DNA of 64,000 bases, from positions 2,421,501-2,485,500 of the forward strand of contig NZ_CP046509.1 of assembly GCF_009738185.1 (NCBI RefSeq). The letters run 5' to 3'. The DNA is from Erwinia sorbitola. Its GTDB lineage: Bacteria > Pseudomonadota > Gammaproteobacteria > Enterobacterales > Enterobacteriaceae. The notes under the pieces were generated by a model that was given only the letters and a program-made list of their open reading frames with translations, ran no database searches and was not told the origin of the DNA. Positions 26,900 to 35,836 of this stretch are shown in pieces. Numbering within the stretch: position 1 is the first letter of the stretch; the number at the start of each line of letters is the position of its first letter. The position numbers and the translations under genes are program-made.

Positions 26900-28531
26900 T
26901 TAGTGCTTGATGATGTAGAGATCTTTATCGTGGCTGTTATCCAGCGGATCTTTACCGGTGTAGCCGCCGACGTAAGGTTTCACTAAGCGCAGATTTTTAT
27001 AGTAGTAAACCGGAACGATGGCAGAGTCTTTGTCCAGTTGCTTTTCAGCCTCTGCATAGACTTCGGCACGCTTCGTTTCATCACCTGCGGCTAATGCCGT
27101 TGACATAATTTTGTCAAACGCCGGGCTTTTATAGTGGGATGTGTTGTTGCTGCTGTCTGACAGCATGATATTCAGGAAGCTGGTAGGTTCGTTGTAGTCT
27201 GCGCACCAGGCGGCACGTGCCACGTCAAAGGTGCCCTGATGACGGGTATCGAGGAAGGTTTTCCACTCCTGATTTTGCAGCTTAACGTTAACACCGAGGT
27301 TTTTCTTCCAGATGGAAGCGGCAGCAATCGCCAGCTTCTTATGCAGATCGGAGGTGTTATATAGCAGGTCAAAGGTCAGAGGTTTATCAGCGGTGTAGCC
27401 CGCTTCCGCCAGCAATTTTTTCGCCTCTTCGTTACGTTTTTCCTGGCTCCAGCCAATCCACTCTGGCTTATCCAGCTTGATGCCATCGGTAAATGGTGGC
27501 GTGAAGCTATAGGCAGGATCCTCATCCTGCGCCTTTACCTTATTAACGATGATGTCACGATCCAGACCCAGTTTCAGCGCGGTACGCACGCGCGCATCAT
27601 TAAACGGAGGTTTCTGGTTATTGATCTCGTAATAGTAGGTACAGAGATACGGGTCGGCGTGAATCTCTTTCGGAATTTCTCTTTTCAGCTTCTGATAAAG
27701 CTCAATCGGCAGGTAGTTGTAGGTGATATCACTGCCGCCGCTGCGGTAACGGTTAGTATCCGTCACCTCTGAGGAGATTGGCAGGAAGGTGACCTGGTTC
27801 AGCACGGTGTGCTCGTTATCCCAGTATTGCGGGTTACGCTCCACCACAATACGCTCGTTGACCACCCACTCTTTCAGTTTAAATGCACCATTGCCGACGA
27901 AATTCGCGGGCTGAGTCCACTTCTCACCGAATTTTTCAATAGCAGGCTTGTAGACCGGGGACATTGAAGGATGGATCAGCAGCTTGTAGAAATAAGGTAC
28001 GGCATCGCTTAGTGTGACTTCCAGCGTGTGCTCATCGATTGCCTTCACACCCAGCGTATCCGGTGATTTTTTACCGGCAATAATATCGTCAACATTCAGC
28101 AGATGACCATACTGTAAATAACTGGCATACGGTGAAGCGGTTTTAGGATCGGCCAGACGCTGCCAGCTGTAGACGAAATCCTGTGCGGTAACTGGTTCGC
28201 CATTCGACCATTTTGCATTGTTGCGCAGGTGGAATATCCACACTTTGCCGCCGTCTTTATTTTCCCAGCTCTCTGCAACGCCAGGGATGATCTTGCCGTC
28301 TGCATCGTTAATCACCAGGCCTTCTAATACGTCACGGTTCACGTTAGATTCCGGAACGCCTTCAATTTTGTGCGGGTCAAGGGATTGCAGTTCCGCGCCA
28401 TTGCCTCTTACCAGCTCCTGCTTTTCAGCCAGCTGCACTCCCGCCGGGACGTTTGCGGCATACGCCAGGTTGGCGGTCAGCGCCGCCATCACGCCAGCGG
28501 CGATCAGACTCTTCTTCGTGATGTTGATCAT
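26900..28531 (-). CDS. oppA: Periplasmic oligopeptide-binding protein OppA
   Basis: A 543-residue family 5 solute-binding protein. The signal peptide MINITKKSLIAAGVMAALTA ends at AYA, so the mature chain starts at ANVPAGVQ. The conserved LDPHKIEGVPESNV and peptide-clamping segments are present. It binds peptides of about two to five residues with little sequence preference. It is the first gene of oppABCDF, preceded by GGAGTAGG. Confidence 0.97.
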   Translation of the reverse strand: MINITKKSLIAAGVMAALTANLAYAANVPAGVQLAEKQELVRGNGAELQSLDPHKIEGVPESNVNRDVLEGLVINDADGKIIPGVAESWENKDGGKVWIFHLRNNAKWSNGEPVTAQDFVYSWQRLADPKTASPYASYLQYGHLLNVDDIIAGKKSPDTLGVKAIDEHTLEVTLSDAVPYFYKLLIHPSMSPVYKPAIEKFGEKWTQPANFVGNGAFKLKEWVVNERIVVERNPQYWDNEHTVLNQVTFLPISSEVTDTNRYRSGGSDITYNYLPIELYQKLKREIPKEIHADPYLCTYYYEINNQKPPFNDARVRTALKLGLDRDIIVNKVKAQDEDPAYSFTPPFTDGIKLDKPEWIGWSQEKRNEEAKKLLAEAGYTADKPLTFDLLYNTSDLHKKLAIAAASIWKKNLGVNVKLQNQEWKTFLDTRHQGTFDVARAAWCADYNEPTSFLNIMLSDSSNNTSHYKSPAFDKIMSTALAAGDETKRAEVYAEAEKQLDKDSAIVPVYYYKNLRLVKPYVGGYTGKDPLDNSHDKDLYIIKH

Positions 28532-28607
28532 GTTTTACCTACTCCAGTTTTTATTAATACCGACGTGTGCCGGGCACCGCGGTTACCCCATTTGCGGGAA
28601 AACTTCA

Positions 28608-28645
28608 CCGGGCGGCGGAACGAGGCCGCCCGGCTTGTTTTTTTA
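28608..28645 (+). terminator. Orphan intrinsic terminator facing away from oppA
   Basis: A 9-bp GC-only stem CCGGGCGGC/GCCGCCCGG followed by CTTG and seven T residues on the plus strand, 77 bases upstream of the oppA start. No annotated plus-strand gene lies upstream, so it would stop antisense transcription from oppA; in the oppA mRNA it would instead be a leader hairpin. Confidence 0.6.
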
Positions 28646-29283
28646 TACTCTGTTTTTACTGAGGACTGCTTGCTATCACCTTTCAACGCCCGGCCAGGCC
28701 GCACGCTGTCGTGTAGGTTCAGATAGTTAATCTGGGCTGCCGCTGGTCAGGGCCTTTTGCCTCTGCCCCTTGAATTGCATTTCCAGTGCCACTTTTTACC
28801 CATACCACTAAAAAATTATCAGAAGGACTCCATATCCGCTAAAGCTAAATAGCAAAAATGTTAACCATTTCTCTTTTATCATGATAAAAAGCAGGGGCAA
28901 AGCGTTATTTAATATAGAAAAATAACAGTTAAGCTGATGAAAACAAGGCATAAAGGAGAGATGTAATTCGAAAAAGGGTAAAAAGAGAACATTTTATGGG
29001 CGTTTTTTGAACAAATATCGTAAACAATCGGCTGATATTATTAGTAATGCTGGATTAGGAACAAAATACAGCAGTTAAATCCATAACCTTCAACGTTGAC
29101 AACGCGTTGTAATGTTAAAAAAATCACATCCGCTATAAACACATACACGCCTGCGCCGTTTGCAGTAATTACATTAATAGTTCAGCGAACAATGTAAGAT
29201 AAATGAATAAATGCACCAAAATAATCCACCAAAATGGCACATCGCACTTTTATGGTGCAATTTTAAAACGAGCGTTAAAAAAA

Positions 29284-29302
29284 AAGCGCATTAAATGCGC
29301 TT
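29284..29302 (-). terminator. ychE terminator
   Basis: An 8-bp stem (AAGCGCAT/ATGCGCTT) with a run of T on the minus strand after it, about 30 bases past ychE. It separates ychE from the opp operon. Confidence 0.7.
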
Positions 29303-29332
29303 CAGATTCATGATTTCAGTATTTTAACCGGG

Positions 29333-29980
29333 TTAACTTACCAGCCCCGGGAACAGTGCCCTGATACCAGTGACAACAAATTCAATCCCTAACGCCATTA
29401 ATAGTAAGCCCATTATACGGGTAACTACGTTGATGCCGGTTTGCCCCAGCACTCTTACCATCAGGGGCGCTGCGCGGAATAACAGCCAGCAGCAGAAGGC
29501 AAACAGAGCGATTGCCACAGTGAATCCCAGCAGGTTTAGCCAGCTGTGATAGCGCGTACTCCAGACAATTGTCGAACTGATGGCGCCCGGGCCAGCCATC
29601 AGCGGCAGCGCCAGAGGCACCACGCCGATACTCTCGCGGTTAGCGCTTTCTGACTTCTCCTGCTTGTTCTGTTTATCCTCACCCAGTTTTCCGCTGATCA
29701 TTGACATGGCGATAGTCACTACCAGAATGCCGCCAGCAATGCGGAAGGAATCAATCGAGATACCGAAAATATGCAGAATGGCATCGCCAAGAAACAGTGC
29801 AGTCCACAGGATAATCGCTACTGACAGGTTGGCCGTCAGATTAGTTTTGTTTCTCGCTGCCGGAATCTGATAGCTGGTCATACTAATGAATACCGGGATG
29901 ATCCCAATGGGATTGACCAGGGCAAACAGGCCAACAAAAAACTTGATGTAGCCAGAGAGATCTAAAAGTGCAGGATTCAC
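29333..29980 (-). CDS. ychE: YchE, MarC-family integral membrane protein
   Basis: A 215-residue protein with six transmembrane segments, closely matching E. coli YchE (FFVGLFALVNPIGIIPVFISMTS, MISGKLGEDKQNKQEKSE loop, PLALPLMAGPGAIS). The start is GTG at 29980. Members of this family were once linked to antibiotic resistance without firm support; the function is unknown. As in E. coli it lies upstream of oppA in the same orientation. Confidence 0.94.
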   Translation of the reverse strand: MNPALLDLSGYIKFFVGLFALVNPIGIIPVFISMTSYQIPAARNKTNLTANLSVAIILWTALFLGDAILHIFGISIDSFRIAGGILVVTIAMSMISGKLGEDKQNKQEKSESANRESIGVVPLALPLMAGPGAISSTIVWSTRYHSWLNLLGFTVAIALFAFCCWLLFRAAPLMVRVLGQTGINVVTRIMGLLLMALGIEFVVTGIRALFPGLVS

Positions 29981-30455
29981 ACGCGCTCCTGTAGAGGACG
30001 GATTGTTGCCGGCTAATGTAATGGAAAACCCCGATAATGACTATCCCCAAAACACTGGAATATCACACCAAATAATCACCAGCCTGCCAGTTTTTTACAC
30101 TGACAACCTCTTAGTTAACAGCATAATAAAAAGATGGCGACTGTCGATTTTTTATGCAGTGAGGAAATTTGCAGCAGACCGCTTTTTTGCACCAGCTGAA
30201 AGGTATCAGCTTACATAATTTATGATCTACATCATGTTTTACACCAGGCACAAACGTTATGCTCAAGACATCAAAAGAAGTTGGTAACGTAGCGAAAGAA
30301 GTTGATAACAAGACTCAACCATAGACTCTTTTAGTAAACCTATTAGAACCTTTTTAGTCTTCGGCAAGCTCATTGCGAGCAGTGTTGGCTGACATGACTA
30401 TAATTGCTAGTTCTGAACTTGTTTACTAATAGAGTTTAACTTCCAGGAGAGCCTC
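29981..30455 (+). promoter_or_regulatory. adhE upstream and leader region
   Basis: About 475 bases between divergent ychE and adhE. A dyad ATGAT-CTAC-ATCAT (30222-30235) resembles an FNR half-site pair, though not the exact consensus. A TATAAT hexamer is at 30399. A possible 21-codon frame (30259-30324) contains the direct repeats AAAGAAGTTGGTAAC and AAAGAAGTTGATAAC spaced 21 bases apart. A CAGGAGAG ribosome site precedes adhE. In E. coli adhE is controlled by FNR, Cra, Fis and RNase III, all through this region. Confidence 0.5.
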
Positions 30456-33146
30456 ATGGCCGTTACTAATATCGCTGAACTTAACGCACTTGTTGAACGT
30501 GTTAAACAAGCACAGCGCGAATATGCCAACTTTACTCAAGAACAAGTCGACAAGATTTTCAGGGCGGCTGCGTTTGCAGCAGCAGATGCCCGAATCCCAC
30601 TGGCCAAGATGGCCGTAGCCGAGTCAGGCATGGGTATTGTTGAAGATAAAGTTATCAAAAACCACTTCGCTTCCGAATACATCTATAACGCCTACAAAGA
30701 CGAAAAAACCTGCGGTATCCTCGATACTGATGATACTTTCGGCACAATTACTATCGCAGAACCAACCGGCATCATCTGCGGTATCGTCCCAACAACTAAC
30801 CCAACGTCTACCGCCATCTTTAAAGCGCTGATCAGCCTTAAGACCCGCAACGGGATCATCTTCTCGCCACACCCACGCGCTAAAAATGCCACTAATAAAG
30901 CAGCAGACATTGTGTTGCAGGCAGCAATTGCGGCCGGTGCACCTAAAGATATTATCGGCTGGATCGATGTCCCGTCTGTTGAGCTGTCAAATCAGTTGAT
31001 GCACCACCCTGATATCAACCTGATTCTGGCGACCGGTGGCCCAGGCATGGTAAAAGCTGCATACAGCTCTGGTAAACCAGCTATCGGCGTAGGTGCTGGT
31101 AATACTCCAGTTGTGGTAGACGAAACTGCGGATATCAAGCGTGCCGTTGCCTCTATTCTGATGTCGAAGACTTTCGATAACGGCGTAATTTGTGCTTCCG
31201 AGCAGTCAGTTATTGTCGTTGATAGTGTCTATGATGCAGTGCGCGCTCGTTTCGCCAGCCACGGCGGCTATATGTTGCAGGGCAGCGAACTGAAAGCCGT
31301 TCAGGACATCATTCTGAAAAATGGCGCACTGAATGCCGCTATCGTTGGTCAGCCAGCAACCAAAATTGCAGAAATGGCGGGTATCAGCGTTCCGCTAAAT
31401 ACCAAAATTCTGATTGGTGAAGTGCAGCTGGTTGATGAGACTGAGCCATTCGCTCATGAAAAACTCTCCCCTACCCTTGCCATGTACCGTGCTAAAGACT
31501 TCAATGATGCGGTCAGCAAAGCAGAAAAACTGGTAGCAATGGGTGGTATCGGCCATACCTCTTGCCTGTATACCGACCAGGATAACCAGCGTGAACGCGT
31601 GAACTACTTCGGCGACAAAATGAAGACCGCGCGTATCCTGATCAACACCCCTGCATCTCAGGGTGGTATCGGTGACCTGTACAACTTTAAACTCGCACCA
31701 TCACTGACCCTGGGCTGCGGCTCATGGGGTGGTAACTCGATTTCTGAAAACGTCGGACCAAAACATCTGATTAACAAGAAAACCGTGGCCAAGCGAGCAG
31801 AGAATATGTTGTGGCACAAGCTTCCTAAGTCTATCTATTTCCGTCGTGGCTCACTGCCAATTGCACTGGATGAAGTTGCGACCGATGGTGCAAAACGCGC
31901 CTTTATCGTTACCGACCGTTTCCTGTTCAACAACGGTTATGCAGACCAGATTGTCGACGTGCTGAAAGCTCGTGGCGTTGAAACTGAAGTGTTCTTCGAA
32001 GTTGAAGCTGACCCAACGCTGAGTATCGTTCGTAAAGGTGCGGAACAGATGCACTCGTTCAAACCAGACGTGATTATCGCCCTCGGCGGTGGTTCTCCGA
32101 TGGATGCGGCGAAAATCATGTGGGTGATGTACGAACATCCTGAAACTCATTTCGAAGATTTGGCGCTGCGCTTTATGGATATCCGTAAACGTATCTACAA
32201 GTTCCCGAAAATGGGCGTGAAAGCGAAGATGATTGCGGTCACTACCACTTCAGGTACAGGTTCCGAAGTGACACCATTCGCAGTGGTAACTGATGACGTA
32301 ACTGGCCAGAAATACCCACTGGCTGACTACGCTCTGACTCCGGACATGGCAATTGTTGATGCTAACCTGGTAATGAATATGCCGAAATCCCTGTGCGCCT
32401 TCGGCGGACTGGATGCGGTAACTCACGCACTGGAAGCATACGTATCAGTACTGGCGAACGAATACTCAGACGGTCAGGCACTTCAGGCGCTGAAACTGTT
32501 GCAGGAAAATCTGCCAGCCAGCTATAACGAAGGGGCGAAAAACCCGGTTGCCCGTGAGCGCGTTCACAACGCTGCCACCATTGCCGGTATCGCCTTTGCC
32601 AACGCCTTCCTCGGTGTCTGTCACTCAATGGCGCATAAACTGGGTTCTGAGTTCCATATCCCACACGGCCTGGCGAACTCACTGTTGATCTGTAACGTTA
32701 TCCGCTATAACGCCAACGACAACCCAACCAAACAGACTGCTTTCAGCCAGTACGACCGCCCTCAGGCACGTCGTCGTTACGCTGAAATCGCCGATCACCT
32801 GCGCCTCAGCGCTCCTGGTGACCGTACCGCGCAGAAAATTGAAAAACTGCTGGTCTGGCTGGATGGAATGAAAGCGGAGCTGGGTATTCCTAAATCCATC
32901 CGCGAAGCTGGCGTTCAGGAAGCAGACTTCCTGGCTAAAGTGGATAAACTGGCTGACGATGCGTTCGATGACCAGTGTACTGGCGCTAACCCGCGTTATC
33001 CGCTGATTGCTGAACTGAAACAGATTATGCTGGATAGTTTCTACGGTCGTGACTTTGTTGAACCTTTTGATAATGCAGCGGCAGCAGTAACTGCAACAGA
33101 AGTTCCGGTTGAAGCAAAGAAAGCAGATCGTAAAGTAAAACGCTAA
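30456..33146 (+). CDS. adhE: Bifunctional acetaldehyde-CoA/alcohol dehydrogenase
   Basis: An 896-residue fusion that reduces acetyl-CoA to acetaldehyde and then ethanol, regenerating NAD+ in fermentation. The N-terminal aldehyde dehydrogenase domain (about 1-440) has the catalytic Cys246 in NGVICASEQ. The C-terminal iron-dependent alcohol dehydrogenase domain (about 450-870) shows GGGSPMDAAK, the TTSGTGSEVTPF segment and the metal histidines in GGLDAVTHALEAY and GVCHSMAHKLG. The protein polymerises into spirosomes. Codon use is that of a highly expressed gene. Confidence 0.97.
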   Translation: MAVTNIAELNALVERVKQAQREYANFTQEQVDKIFRAAAFAAADARIPLAKMAVAESGMGIVEDKVIKNHFASEYIYNAYKDEKTCGILDTDDTFGTITIAEPTGIICGIVPTTNPTSTAIFKALISLKTRNGIIFSPHPRAKNATNKAADIVLQAAIAAGAPKDIIGWIDVPSVELSNQLMHHPDINLILATGGPGMVKAAYSSGKPAIGVGAGNTPVVVDETADIKRAVASILMSKTFDNGVICASEQSVIVVDSVYDAVRARFASHGGYMLQGSELKAVQDIILKNGALNAAIVGQPATKIAEMAGISVPLNTKILIGEVQLVDETEPFAHEKLSPTLAMYRAKDFNDAVSKAEKLVAMGGIGHTSCLYTDQDNQRERVNYFGDKMKTARILINTPASQGGIGDLYNFKLAPSLTLGCGSWGGNSISENVGPKHLINKKTVAKRAENMLWHKLPKSIYFRRGSLPIALDEVATDGAKRAFIVTDRFLFNNGYADQIVDVLKARGVETEVFFEVEADPTLSIVRKGAEQMHSFKPDVIIALGGGSPMDAAKIMWVMYEHPETHFEDLALRFMDIRKRIYKFPKMGVKAKMIAVTTTSGTGSEVTPFAVVTDDVTGQKYPLADYALTPDMAIVDANLVMNMPKSLCAFGGLDAVTHALEAYVSVLANEYSDGQALQALKLLQENLPASYNEGAKNPVARERVHNAATIAGIAFANAFLGVCHSMAHKLGSEFHIPHGLANSLLICNVIRYNANDNPTKQTAFSQYDRPQARRRYAEIADHLRLSAPGDRTAQKIEKLLVWLDGMKAELGIPKSIREAGVQEADFLAKVDKLADDAFDDQCTGANPRYPLIAELKQIMLDSFYGRDFVEPFDNAAAAVTATEVPVEAKKADRKVKR

Positions 33147-33160
33147 GTCATCCGTGACAC

Positions 33161-33190
33161 AAAAAAACCCGCCAAATGGCGGGTTTTTTT
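33161..33190. terminator. adhE terminator (bidirectional)
   Basis: A 13-bp stem AAAAAAACCCGCC/GGCGGGTTTTTTT with an AAAT loop, between the convergent adhE and tdk genes. Confidence 0.92.
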
Positions 33191-33275
33191 ATACATATAA
33201 ATAGACAGAATAGTAAGCAAGCCTTATATACTAAATAAACATTAACACTGGCTTATTCTTCGTTAAAAAGTAGTA

Positions 33276-33905
33276 TCAGACATTATTATCATCAGAATGG
33301 CGATGGCCGTAAATAGCCACCAGAGAGCCGCTATCGAGTGCTTCGTAGTAGTGCTTGCGACACACTGAAACGTAGCGCTCATTGCCTCCTATCTCCACCT
33401 GAGCCCCTTCTTTAAAGGGTTTACCGGTTTTATCGAGACGTAATACCATGCTGGCTTTTCTTCCACAGTGACAGATGGTTTTTAATTCAACGAGTTTATC
33501 CGACCATGCCAGAAGATAGTGACTGCCGATAAACAATTCACCACGAAAATCTGTACGCAGCCCGTAGCAAAGTACAGGTATATCTAAATTATCTACAACC
33601 TCAGATAATGCTTTGACCTGGTCACGCGTCAGGAATTGGCTCTCATCCACTAACACACAGTGTATCGGTTCCAGCTGGTGTTCTGCATTTATCTCATTAA
33701 ACAGGGATGTGTTGTTATTATACAATTTTGCCGGGGAAGAAAGCCCAATACGTGAACTTACTCTGGCTGCGCCAAACCGGTTATCAATCTCTGCGGTATA
33801 CACCAGCGTGCGCATTCCGCGCTCTTGGTAGTTATAAGAAGACTGTAACAACGCCGTTGACTTCCCGGCGTTCATCGCCGAGTAATAGAAATAAAGTTGA
33901 GCCAT
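33276..33905 (-). CDS. tdk: Thymidine kinase
   Basis: A 209-residue type II thymidine kinase that phosphorylates thymidine and deoxyuridine in salvage. The P-loop MNAGKST is at residues 11-17, the Walker B-like VLVDESQFL near 83-91, and structural zinc is bound by CHCGRKA and the later VCRKHY cysteines. The ATG at 33905 gives the family start MAQLYFYY; upstream in-frame codons are rejected. Genes tdk and hns are divergent as in E. coli. Confidence 0.96.
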   Translation of the reverse strand: MAQLYFYYSAMNAGKSTALLQSSYNYQERGMRTLVYTAEIDNRFGAARVSSRIGLSSPAKLYNNNTSLFNEINAEHQLEPIHCVLVDESQFLTRDQVKALSEVVDNLDIPVLCYGLRTDFRGELFIGSHYLLAWSDKLVELKTICHCGRKASMVLRLDKTGKPFKEGAQVEIGGNERYVSVCRKHYYEALDSGSLVAIYGHRHSDDNNV

Positions 33906-34267
33906 TAGCCCTGCTCCTAAAGTCACCAAAGAGGCCGGAGTGTATCATAAAGTCTGTTGTGGAACGCTTTCAACAGCGTATTATCAGCCGGATAAATAGC
34001 AGGGAAACCGGTGCGGATAGCACAGTCTGCGCAAGTTTTAACAATTAAGCATTGATTTCCTGTTACAGCATCCCTTCTGAAACGATGAGCACTAAAGAGC
34101 ATTATTTCGCTAGCCCGCCATATTTACCCCGTCTCTTTTCGACTAATGATTACGCTCAATTAGCTTATTCGACTTTATTACAAAATTATCTATTGCAGTT
34201 CCTAATGGCGGACACTATTATTATCAGGCAGAAACATCCCTATCAATATAATTTAGAGAATTGGACA
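33906..34267. other. tdk-hns divergent promoter region
   Basis: About 360 bases, strongly AT-rich near hns, which fits H-NS autoregulation through curved DNA. An open frame continuous with hns starts at 34052, but its sequence is unlike H-NS and is rejected as coding. No other gene seen. Confidence 0.6.
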
Positions 34268-34675
34268 ATGAGCGAAGCACTTAAAATTCTGAACAATATC
34301 CGTACGCTGCGTGCGCAGGCTAGAGAATGCAGCCTGGAAACTCTGGAAGAAATGCTGGAAAAACTGGAAGTCGTTGTTAATGAGCGCCGTGACGAAGAGA
34401 CCCAGGCTCAGGCAGAAGTTGAAGAGCGTACCCGTAAACTTCAGCAGTACCGCGATATGCTGATCGCTGATGGTATTGATCCAAACGAATTGCTGTCTAC
34501 TCTGGCTGCTGCTAAAGCACCAGGCAAAGCTAAACGCGCTGCACGTCCTGCTAAATATTCTTATACCGACGAAAATGGCGAAACCAAAACATGGACTGGT
34601 CAGGGTCGTACTCCGGTAGTTATCAAAAAAGCCATTGATGAGCAGGGCAAAAAGCTGGAAGATTTCCTTCTGTAA
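34268..34675 (+). CDS. hns: Nucleoid-associated protein H-NS
   Basis: A 135-residue DNA-bridging protein that silences AT-rich and foreign genes. The N-terminal oligomerisation helices cover about 1-80 (MSEALKILNNIRTLRAQARE, then a coiled coil rich in Glu and Arg), a linker follows, and the DNA-binding domain has the minor-groove loop TWTGQGRTP. The ATG at 34268 gives the canonical start. Confidence 0.97.
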   Translation: MSEALKILNNIRTLRAQARECSLETLEEMLEKLEVVVNERRDEETQAQAEVEERTRKLQQYRDMLIADGIDPNELLSTLAAAKAPGKAKRAARPAKYSYTDENGETKTWTGQGRTPVVIKKAIDEQGKKLEDFLL

Positions 34676-34763
34676 TTCTGCTCAAGGTCCTTCTCTACTA
34701 CCCTGTAATTAAATGGGGTTTTATTGGTCCTATTTTCAGTTATCCTCACCAGGTACAGATAAA

Positions 34764-34791
34764 AAAAAGGAAGCCTTTTGGCTTCCTTTTT
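34764..34791. terminator. hns terminator (bidirectional)
   Basis: A 12-bp stem AAAAAGGAAGCC/GGCTTCCTTTTT with a TTTT loop, placed between convergent hns and the epimerase gene. Confidence 0.92.
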
Positions 34792-34813
34792 CATTTTCTG
34801 ACTGCGGAGAAAA

Positions 34814-35821
34814 TTAAACCTTATAGAATTTTTTGTACCACGCAACAAAGTTCGCCACACCTTCATCTACAGAGGTTTTGGGCTTAAAGCCAATGGCCTT
34901 AAATAATGCGGTGGTATCAGCGCTGGTTTCCATCACATCCCCAGGCTGCATAGGCAGCATATTTTTCTCCGCCACCTGCCCCAGGGCATTTTCCAGCGCT
35001 TCAATATACGCCATGAGCGTGACCGGCTGACTGTTGCCGATATTATAAACCCGGTAAGGTGCAGAGCTGGTTGCCGGGCTGCCTGTCTCTACTGTCCACT
35101 CTGTATCCGCCTGCGGGATGACATCCTGTAGTCGTAAAATGGCCTCAGCGATATCATCTATATAGGTAAAGTCGCGGCGCATCTGACCGTGGTTATAAAC
35201 GTCGATTTTTTCACCCGCAATAATTGCACGGGTAAACTTAAATAACGCCATGTCCGGGCGTCCCCACGGGCCGTACACGGTAAAGAAGCGCAATCCTGTC
35301 GTCGGAATACCATACAGATGAGAATAAGTATGAGACATCAATTCATTGGCTTTCTTCGTCGCAGCGTACAGCGAAACCGGGTGATCCACTGAATCATCCG
35401 TAGAGAACGGCATTTTACGGTTAAGGCCATAAACTGAGCTGGATGAGGCATACAGCAGGTGTTCCACCTGGTTATGACGACACCCTTCCAGAATATTGAG
35501 ATGCCCAACCAGGTTGGAATCAGCATAGGCCAGCGGGTTTTCCAGTGAATAACGTACACCCGCCTGAGCGGCAAGATGGATTACTCGCTGAAAACGGTGA
35601 GAACGGAACAGCTCGGCAATGCCTTCGCGATCGGCAAGATCGCCTTTCACAAAGGTGAATTCGGGATGATGGTTAATTAGTTCAAGGCGTGATGTTTTGA
35701 GATTGACATCATAATAATCATTCAGGTTGTCGAGGCCGACAACCTGGTGACCGGCAGCAAGCAGACGTTGTGTGACATGAAAGCCAATAAAACCTGCCGC
35801 GCCGGTAACCAGATATTTCAT
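34814..35821 (-). CDS. UDP-glucuronate 4-epimerase family protein (NAD-dependent)
   Basis: A 335-residue extended SDR. The NAD motif GAAGFIGFH is at residues 7-15, the catalytic YAATK supplies Tyr and Lys near 152-156, and SSSSVYG precedes it. The sequence follows the UDP-glucuronate epimerase group (Gla/Uge/CapI), which makes UDP-galacturonate for capsule or lipopolysaccharide. It sits 15 bases beyond ugd, whose product UDP-glucuronate would be its substrate, which supports the assignment. A UDP-glucose epimerase activity is the alternative. Confidence 0.88.
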   Translation of the reverse strand: MKYLVTGAAGFIGFHVTQRLLAAGHQVVGLDNLNDYYDVNLKTSRLELINHHPEFTFVKGDLADREGIAELFRSHRFQRVIHLAAQAGVRYSLENPLAYADSNLVGHLNILEGCRHNQVEHLLYASSSSVYGLNRKMPFSTDDSVDHPVSLYAATKKANELMSHTYSHLYGIPTTGLRFFTVYGPWGRPDMALFKFTRAIIAGEKIDVYNHGQMRRDFTYIDDIAEAILRLQDVIPQADTEWTVETGSPATSSAPYRVYNIGNSQPVTLMAYIEALENALGQVAEKNMLPMQPGDVMETSADTTALFKAIGFKPKTSVDEGVANFVAWYKKFYKV

Positions 35822-35836
35822 ACTACCCTCGTTTAA

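Larger units (their letters stand above)
28532..29332. other. Long oppA upstream region, no gene seen
   Basis: About 800 bases upstream of oppA, downstream of ychE. The oppA-proximal 100 bases are GC-rich and hold a hairpin; the rest is AT-rich with many TTAA/ATAA stretches, the kind of sequence that binds H-NS or Lrp. It must hold the oppA promoter. No open frame with a ribosome site and protein-like content was found. A small-RNA pairing site (GcvB type) is possible but I could not identify one. Confidence 0.5.

Noticed and set aside
34052..34267. 72-codon N-terminal extension of H-NS
   Set aside because: H-NS begins at the ATG at 34268; the extension is AT-rich promoter DNA without similarity to the family.
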